From: Anaerolineae bacterium
GTDB lineage: Bacteria; Chloroflexota; Anaerolineae; JACIWP01
Reading direction: 5' to 3'
DNA: 9,129 bases
Assembly: GCA_014360855.1 (NCBI GenBank)
Contig: JACIWP010000084.1
Span: 2,382 to 11,510 of the forward strand
Shown: positions 5,569 to 9,129 of the stretch, one piece after another
Numbering within the stretch: the stretch's first letter is position 1
Layout: each line of letters starts with the position of its first letter
The notes under the pieces: model-generated
What the model saw: only the letters and a program-made list of their open reading frames with translations
Database searches by the model: none
Told to the model about the DNA's origin: nothing
Made by a program: the position numbers and the translations under genes

Positions 5569-5910
5569 ATGGTCTACACCTACATCACGGTTCTGGGCAC
5601 ACGCATGGAGGAAGTCTGTCAGTGGGGTTGAGCGCCGGCGCGGTCTTCGGAGGAGACCACCGCCATCGCCCGCCAATTCCTGAAGAATATCTATGGTGAA
5701 GAGGTGTCCGTCGAATTCCACGATGTGGACCAGCCGGATACCCGCCAGCGCTTCCAGCAGGTGCTGGAACAGGCACAGCGCCAGCGGCTCTCGTACCCGC
5801 TGGTGTTGGTGAACGGCCAACTGCGCGGCGCCGGCAACGTGGATGCCTATCAGCTCATCTTCCTGGCGGATGAGGACCGGCGCCGGCAGGGCCTGCCGGC
5901 CCGCTTCTAG
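5569..5910 (+). CDS. Candidate selenoprotein: YuzD/DUF1462-like thioredoxin-fold protein with in-frame TGA (Sec21)
   Basis: Read through one TGA (5629-5631), this frame gives 113 residues ending at TAG. The start ATG has AAGGAGG 6 nt upstream and a consensus promoter before it. Residues 1-20 form the first strand and active-site approach (Y-I-T-V-L-G-T, then E-E-V-C-Q-W-G), the TGA is codon 21, and A-P-A-R-S-S-E-E-T begins the first helix. Downstream, F-H-D-V-D (50-54) and S-Y-P-L-V-L-V-N-G (75-83, with the Pro expected to be cis) plus G-x-G-N (87-90) match YuzD/DUF1462 proteins, whose active site reads C-x-x-C followed by A-P-S-S. Counting back from the paired serines, the TGA sits exactly at the second Cys. 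Selenocysteine with Cys17 as partner (C-x-x-x-U) is therefore the natural reading. The likely role is a cytoplasmic thiol/selenol oxidoreductase. Alternatives are a nonsense mutation or sequencing error at a Cys codon. Standard calling would report only codons from GTG 5704, which lacks the active site. Confidence 0.72.
5642..5658 (+). promoter_or_regulatory. Putative bacterial SECIS hairpin after the in-frame TGA
   Basis: GGTCTT (5642-5647) pairs with GAGACC (5653-5658), five Watson-Crick pairs and one T-G wobble, closing the loop CGGAG (5648-5652). The loop starts 16 bases after the TGA and has G as its second base. As I recall the published bacterial SECIS model, it asks for a short stem-loop roughly 16-37 nt past the UGA with a G among the first two loop bases, so this fits. 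A partial lower stem (5636-5638 with 5660-5662) is possible. Confidence 0.55.
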
Positions 5911-5936
5911 CCCACCGCCATCCAGGAGGGACAGCT

Positions 5937-6143
5937 ATGCCGATTTACGAATATCAGTGCGACGAGTGCCACGAGCGCTTCGAGAAGTTCGTCCAATCCA
6001 TGCAGAACGCCGACAAAGGCGTGACCTGCCCGAAGTGCGGCTCCCAGCACGTGCATAAGGCGCTTTCCCTGTTCGGGGTGGGCGGCAGTAAGAGCAGTTC
6101 GGGCTTCTCCGCCGGCAGTTCCTGCAGTTCTGGCAGTACCTGA
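5937..6143 (+). CDS. FmdB-family zinc-ribbon protein
   Basis: This 68-residue protein opens with M-P-I-Y-E-Y-Q-C and carries two C-x-x-C pairs (C8/C11 and C31/C34), the single zinc ribbon of the FmdB/CxxC-CxxC-SSSS family (PF09723). The Ser/Gly-rich tail (about 50-68) is typical of the family. FmdB-type proteins are named from a putative regulator of formamidase expression, but their role is generally unknown; a nucleic-acid or protein-binding regulator is the usual guess. The ATG at 5937 follows AGGAGGG by 6 nt. It lies 26 nt after the selenoprotein candidate, and I see no promoter between them, so they are probably co-transcribed. Confidence 0.9.
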   Translation: MPIYEYQCDECHERFEKFVQSMQNADKGVTCPKCGSQHVHKALSLFGVGGSKSSSGFSAGSSCSSGST

Positions 6144-6158
6144 GGGGTCTCCTGGTAG

Positions 6159-6177
6159 GCGAAGCCGTGCGCTTCGC
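6159..6177 (+). other. Small hairpin after the FmdB-type gene
   Basis: GCGAAGC (6159-6165) pairs with GCTTCGC (6171-6177) across five bases, 16 bases past the stop codon. No T run follows, so it may be a 3'-end stabilising hairpin rather than a terminator. Confidence 0.4.
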
Positions 6178-6235
6178 AGTGCATGGGAGCTCCATCCCAA
6201 CCGAAAGTTACCCGTACTCCCTCCTTTCGCCTCGA

Positions 6236-6269
6236 CCAACAGGGGGCCCAACGCTGGGCCCCCTGTTGG
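6236..6269. terminator. Bidirectional terminator between convergent genes
   Basis: CCAACAGGGGGCCCA (6236-6250) and TGGGCCCCCTGTTGG (6255-6269) form a perfect 15-bp stem with a 4-base ACGC loop. It lies between the rightward FmdB-type gene and the leftward carboxypeptidase gene, whose stop codon begins only 5 bases away. T runs are short on both sides (TTT at 6272-6274 on the plus strand), but position and stem strength make termination in both directions likely. Confidence 0.8.
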
Positions 6270-6273
6270 CGTT

Positions 6274-7845
6274 TCATGGGCTGGTCGCGGACTGGCGCTG
6301 CACAATGGGGAAATAGCCGGGCGGAGAGCCGGCAAAGTGCACCAGCACGGGCGGGGATTCGGCCGTATTCCCGCCGGCGTCATAGGCGCGCGCCCAGACC
6401 CGCGCGCTCCCCACCGCCGGCACATCCTCCCACACCAGCGCGAAAGGCGGCTCCTCATCCAGCCCCAGCGTCCGGCCATCCGCAATAAACTCCACCAGCG
6501 TGACCCCGATGTCATCGCCGGCATCCGCCGAGATGGGGAGCGGACCGGAGACGTATGCGCCGGCCGCCGGCGCGGTCAGCGCCACCTGCGGCGGGGTCAG
6601 GTCGCCCCCTTCTCCCACCACCTTGCGGGGATTGTCCGCCATGCGCAGGAGATACAGCACCGCCGGCCGATTGCGCGCCGTCTCCGCCGGGATGACGGTG
6701 CCGGGCGGATAGAACCCCGGGTTCGACGTACGGGGATACAGCTCAAGGGTGAAGGCGAAGATTCCCCGCGCCCCATACAGCCAGTCATCGGCGGTCCCAT
6801 CGGCCAGGTATAACTGGCTGGCCTGTATGGCACGATAGCCGTTCAAATCGGCCATGGCCCCGGCCAGCCGGCGGAACGCCTCATAGTCCTGTGGGCGCAT
6901 GTCGGCCGGCGGGGATTCGTACGTGTACCCATATGGCCAGAGGATCCATTCACCGTACGAATGCAGGCTGAGCGAGGCGGTGATGTTGGGGTGGGACTCG
7001 ACGAAATCGCGCAGGGCCGCGCTTTCGGGTTCAGAGAAGGGCGCCGGCCCGCGGTAGGTCTCTTCCCATGGGGATGGGCTGGAGCCGCCACAGCATCCCC
7101 AGCGATAGCCGAAATTGCGGTTCAGGTCTACGCCGAAGGAGCCGCCGGGGTTGGGCCGGCGGTTCTTGCGCCAGAATCGGTAGTACCCGCTTTCCGTATC
7201 GTACACGTCGCCATCGGGATTGAGATCGGGGATAATCCATATCTCGCGCTGATGCACCAGGTTGGTGATCTCACCCGAGCGCCCATACCCTTCGATCAGC
7301 ATATGGAGAATGTCCAGGGCCATCTCCGTGCTCAGGTGCTCCCGAGCGTGCGTCAGGGCAAAGATAAGCACCGCCGGCTCTGACCATTCATCCTCCTGGG
7401 CGCGGTCGCTGATCTTGAGGGCGTAGATGGGCCGGCCCTCCACGCTCCGGCGGATCACCTCCAGCCGGGCGATGTCGGGGTGCTGGGCCGCGAGCGCCTG
7501 CAGTTCCGCCTCGGTCTCGGCGAAGGAGTGATAGAGATCGTCCACCGGGATGGATTGGGCGCCGGCTTCCAGCACCTGGCAGAGGAAGCCGGCCTGCTCC
7601 AGCGCCCGTAGTTGGGCCGGCGTCAGGCGAGCCGTCACTCCCTGCAGGTCCACGGAGACGATATCCAGGCCCTGGCGGATGAGCTGGGTGCGGAGCTGTG
7701 GGGTGCCGGCGGTGATGTAGACGATCCACCGCTGGGGGCGGACGCCATCATCCGCGGACGAACGGGAAAGCCCCGAGGCCAGGGCGATCCACACTGCCAG
7801 CAGGAGCATCCAGGATACAGCCCGCCGGCGAGAAGGGGGATACAT
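6274..7845 (-). CDS. Secreted M14 zinc carboxypeptidase (carboxypeptidase T-like) with C-terminal Ig-like domain
   Basis: This 523-residue exported protein begins with a signal peptide (R-R-R at 6-8, hydrophobic 10-24, likely cut around 24-31). An N-terminal pro-like region (about 37-95) precedes the M14 domain (about 104-405). Zinc ligands are H166 and E169 in T-H-A-R-E-H and H295 in S-L-H-S-Y-G. N242-R243 in V-D-L-N-R-N-F should bind the substrate carboxylate, and E368 in F-T-L-E-L is the catalytic Glu. N-P-D-G (209-212) and W-G-C-C-G-G (249-254) resemble the carboxypeptidase T group. Residues 417-505 look like an Ig-like beta domain with D-x-x-G-V-T-x-V-E-F. The tail G-Y-F-P-I-V-Q-R-Q (510-518) resembles short C-terminal motifs of exported Chloroflexota proteins. 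It should trim C-terminal residues from external peptides. The ATG has only a weak ribosome binding site and lies 28 nt after the dehydrogenase gene, suggesting coupling or co-transcription. Confidence 0.92.
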   Translation of the reverse strand: MYPPSRRRAVSWMLLLAVWIALASGLSRSSADDGVRPQRWIVYITAGTPQLRTQLIRQGLDIVSVDLQGVTARLTPAQLRALEQAGFLCQVLEAGAQSIPVDDLYHSFAETEAELQALAAQHPDIARLEVIRRSVEGRPIYALKISDRAQEDEWSEPAVLIFALTHAREHLSTEMALDILHMLIEGYGRSGEITNLVHQREIWIIPDLNPDGDVYDTESGYYRFWRKNRRPNPGGSFGVDLNRNFGYRWGCCGGSSPSPWEETYRGPAPFSEPESAALRDFVESHPNITASLSLHSYGEWILWPYGYTYESPPADMRPQDYEAFRRLAGAMADLNGYRAIQASQLYLADGTADDWLYGARGIFAFTLELYPRTSNPGFYPPGTVIPAETARNRPAVLYLLRMADNPRKVVGEGGDLTPPQVALTAPAAGAYVSGPLPISADAGDDIGVTLVEFIADGRTLGLDEEPPFALVWEDVPAVGSARVWARAYDAGGNTAESPPVLVHFAGSPPGYFPIVQRQSATSP

Positions 7846-7873
7846 TGCGGAAACCTATCCGGCTGTCTGCCGG

Positions 7874-8821
7874 TTAATCGCAGTGATGGAGCGGCGCGCT
7901 ATCTTCCGCCGGCTCGCTGGCGGCCACCCGCACCCCGGCCAGCTCCTCCAGCGCATGGATGAGCGTGCTGATGTTCTCGTCGCCGCGGCCGGCGCGCAGG
8001 ATGGAATGGTATAATTGGGCCACCAGCGCCGTCCCAGGCAGGGGCACATGCGCATCGCTCGCCGTCTCCAGCGCGATCTCCAGGTCCTTGAGGTGCATCC
8101 AGGCCTTGAAGATGGGGTCATGCCGGCGCTGGAGGATTTTAGGCCCCTGCACATCCATCTGCCAGGAGCCGGCGGCCCCGCCGCGCATGGCCTCGTAGAC
8201 CTTGGCCGGGTCCACGCCGGCGGCCTGCGCCAGCAGAAGGGACTCACACACCGCCTGCAGTTCCAGTGCCACGGCCACCTGATTGCAGGCCTTGGCGATC
8301 TGGCCGCTCCCGGGCCGTTCGCCGATGTGCACGATGGTTTTGCCCATGGCGCGCAGGATGGGGCGCACGCGTTCCAGGGCCTGCGCCGGCCCGCCCACCA
8401 TGAACGTAAGGGTGCCGGATGTCGCTCCCTGCGGCCCACCCGTCACCGGCGCATCCAGCCAGTCCACCCCCAGGCCGGCGGCCTGCCCTGCCAGCTCCGC
8501 CGTGACCCGCGGGGAAATGGAACTGCAGTCAATGATGACACTGCCGCGCGCAATGCCCTCGAACAGGCCGTCGGGGCCGGCGGCGACCTGCCGTACATGC
8601 GGGGAATTGGGCAGCATCAGGATGATGACGCTCGCCCGCCCCGCCACTTCCCGCGGGGACCATGCCGGCTCGGCGCCCATGCCGGCCAGCTCATCCACCG
8701 GCGCCCGACTGCGGTTGTGCACCACCAGGGGATAGCCGGCGCGCAGGAGATTGCTCGCCATAGGCTTGCCCATGATGCCCAGCCCGATGAACCCGACAGT
8801 AGGCTTGTGCTCTGTCCCCAT
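7874..8821 (-). CDS. NAD(P)-dependent beta-hydroxyacid dehydrogenase (3-hydroxyisobutyrate dehydrogenase / tartronate semialdehyde reductase family)
   Basis: This 315-residue cytoplasmic enzyme has the Rossmann motif G-F-I-G-L-G-I-M-G-x-P-M (10-21), H-N-R-S (35-38) after the second strand, which favours NADP(H), the substrate-binding D-A-P-V-T-G-G-P-x-G-A (123-133) and G-S-G-Q-I-A-K-A-C-N (171-180), where K177 is the catalytic Lys and N180 a conserved partner. The all-helical C-terminal domain is complete. Family members interconvert beta-hydroxyacids and semialdehydes such as 3-hydroxyisobutyrate, tartronate semialdehyde or succinate semialdehyde; the exact substrate cannot be told here. I start at the ATG 8819-8821, with GGGGAGG 6 nt upstream and a promoter just before it; the longer in-frame reading to 9037 adds 72 non-family residues and runs through that promoter and a palindromic repeat. 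The carboxypeptidase gene follows by 28 nt. Confidence 0.9.
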   Translation of the reverse strand: MGTEHKPTVGFIGLGIMGKPMASNLLRAGYPLVVHNRSRAPVDELAGMGAEPAWSPREVAGRASVIILMLPNSPHVRQVAAGPDGLFEGIARGSVIIDCSSISPRVTAELAGQAAGLGVDWLDAPVTGGPQGATSGTLTFMVGGPAQALERVRPILRAMGKTIVHIGERPGSGQIAKACNQVAVALELQAVCESLLLAQAAGVDPAKVYEAMRGGAAGSWQMDVQGPKILQRRHDPIFKAWMHLKDLEIALETASDAHVPLPGTALVAQLYHSILRAGRGDENISTLIHALEELAGVRVAASEPAEDSAPLHHCD

Positions 8822-8855
8822 CGTTCGCCTCCCCAACGTCCTGCCGTCGTCCCAT

Positions 8856-8884
8856 ATCATAGCATGCCGGCCGCCATATCGCAA
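8856..8884 (-). promoter_or_regulatory. Sigma70-type promoter for the dehydrogenase-carboxypeptidase unit
   Basis: On the minus strand, TTGCGA (8879-8884) and TATGAT (8856-8861) are separated by exactly 17 bases. A start near 8849 would give a leader of about 28 nt. It lies inside the longer in-frame reading of the dehydrogenase, supporting the start at 8821. Confidence 0.68.
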
Positions 8885-8905
8885 ACACCCTGGACATAAG
8901 GGTGT
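8885..8905. promoter_or_regulatory. Operator-like inverted repeat abutting the -35 box
   Basis: ACACCCT (8885-8891) and AGGGTGT (8899-8905) are perfect inverted repeats 7 bases apart, so the half-site centres are 14 bases apart. The repeat directly touches the -35 hexamer at 8879-8884, the usual place for an activator or an upstream-acting repressor. No regulator gene is in view. A weak terminator of the gene to the right is the alternative. Confidence 0.42.
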
Positions 8906-8977
8906 GGAAAGAGCCGCATTGCCAAGGTCAGCCATACGCTTTCCCCTCTCCGCATGCGCGGGCGGGGGATAGTGCAA

Positions 8978-9019
8978 GCTCCTCTTGATCCTCCCGCCGG
9001 CGGGAGGATCAAGGGGAGC
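8978..9019. repeat. 42-bp cruciform-type palindrome (REP-like)
   Basis: The 21-base arms 8978-8998 and 8999-9019 are reverse complements except for one position that allows a T-G wobble (8983/9014); the inner 30 bp are perfect. The centre is CCCGCCGGCGGG, as in the 491-516 palindrome. It lies about 55 bases past the probable stop of the gene at the right edge, so it may also act as its terminator, although no T run follows. Confidence 0.75.
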
Positions 9020-9073
9020 CCTCTGTTTAGGCGGCATTCGCCCCTGCAGTGACTGCCGCCGCCTGAGCTCGTC

Positions 9074-9129
9074 TTACCTTCCCTGTACGCCCTTGATCAC
9101 CAGCGGCAGCCAGCCGCGTTGGGCCAGCG
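9074..9129 (-). CDS. Probable C-terminal end of a gene entering from the right edge
   Basis: On the minus strand, one frame entering from the edge ends with L-A-Q-R-G-W-L-P-L-V-I-K-G-V-Q-G-R and then TAA at 9074-9076. The W-L-P-L-V-I-K segment resembles the short C-terminal tail motifs of exported Chloroflexota proteins, similar to Y-F-P-I-V at the end of the carboxypeptidase here. A palindrome that could end transcription lies just beyond. Only 17 codons are visible, so no family can be named and the frame itself is uncertain. Confidence 0.35.
   Translation of the reverse strand, partial: LAQRGWLPLVIKGVQGR

Noticed and set aside
5704..5910. Independent 68-codon gene starting at GTG 5704
   Set aside because: No ribosome binding site there, it begins in the middle of the thioredoxin fold, and it is in the same frame as the well-signalled ATG at 5569.
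6202..6229. CGAAAG...CTTTCG inverted repeat before the terminator
   Set aside because: Only 6 bp with a long loop; expected by chance.
8015..8899. Long rightward frame opposite the dehydrogenase
   Set aside because: His/Arg/Gly-rich antisense shadow; the leftward frame carries all dehydrogenase motifs.
1..9129. CRISPR arrays, tRNA, rRNA or insertion sequences
   Set aside because: No regularly spaced repeats, cloverleaf genes, transposase frames or rRNA-like stretches found on either strand.

Overview
The window comes from a high-G+C bacterium. The style fits a member of the Chloroflexota (Anaerolineae-like): GC-rich codon use, a secreted M14 peptidase ending in a Y-F-P-I-V type tail, a TM1367-type cyclophilin-like protein, and extreme repetition of the palindrome GCCGGC. 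This placement is inference; no marker gene is present.

Layout. (1) Positions 1-4388 hold five leftward genes. In transcription order they are a DUF362 protein with a C-terminal membrane anchor, a PrsW-type intramembrane protease, a small cyclophilin-like (TM1367 family) protein, a sugar-phosphate isomerase/epimerase-like TIM barrel and, beyond a gap rich in hairpins, the start of a LarA-type lactate racemase that runs off the left edge. The first four are closely spaced, share one good promoter (4435-4464) and end at a strong inverted repeat (676-710), so they look like one operon. (2) Positions 4389-4672 are a divergent, AT-richer control region with good sigma70-type promoters facing both ways. 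(3) Positions 4673-6143 run rightward: an FTR1 iron permease, then a separate consensus promoter overlapping its stop codon, a thioredoxin-fold protein with an in-frame TGA at codon 21, and an FmdB-type zinc-ribbon protein. (4) A 15-bp perfect hairpin terminator (6236-6269) separates these from leftward genes. (5) Positions 6274-8821 hold an NADPH-type beta-hydroxyacid dehydrogenase (3-hydroxyisobutyrate dehydrogenase family) followed by an exported zinc carboxypeptidase. (6) Positions 8822-9129 hold a promoter with an adjacent operator-like palindrome, a long cruciform-type palindrome and a probable C-terminal end of one more leftward gene.

The most interesting item is the gene at 5569-5910. 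A consensus promoter, a strong ribosome binding site and an ATG lead into 20 good codons, then an in-frame TGA, then 92 more in-frame codons that complete a YuzD/DUF1462-like thioredoxin fold. The TGA falls where the second active-site cysteine is expected, and a hairpin with the size and spacing of a bacterial SECIS follows at once. I read it as an unannotated selenoprotein; ordinary gene calling would leave only a headless 68-codon fragment from position 5704.

The genes do not form one obvious pathway. They look like several small transcription units: membrane/protein quality control and small-molecule isomerisation on the left, iron uptake and redox in the middle, and a reductase plus an exported peptidase on the right.
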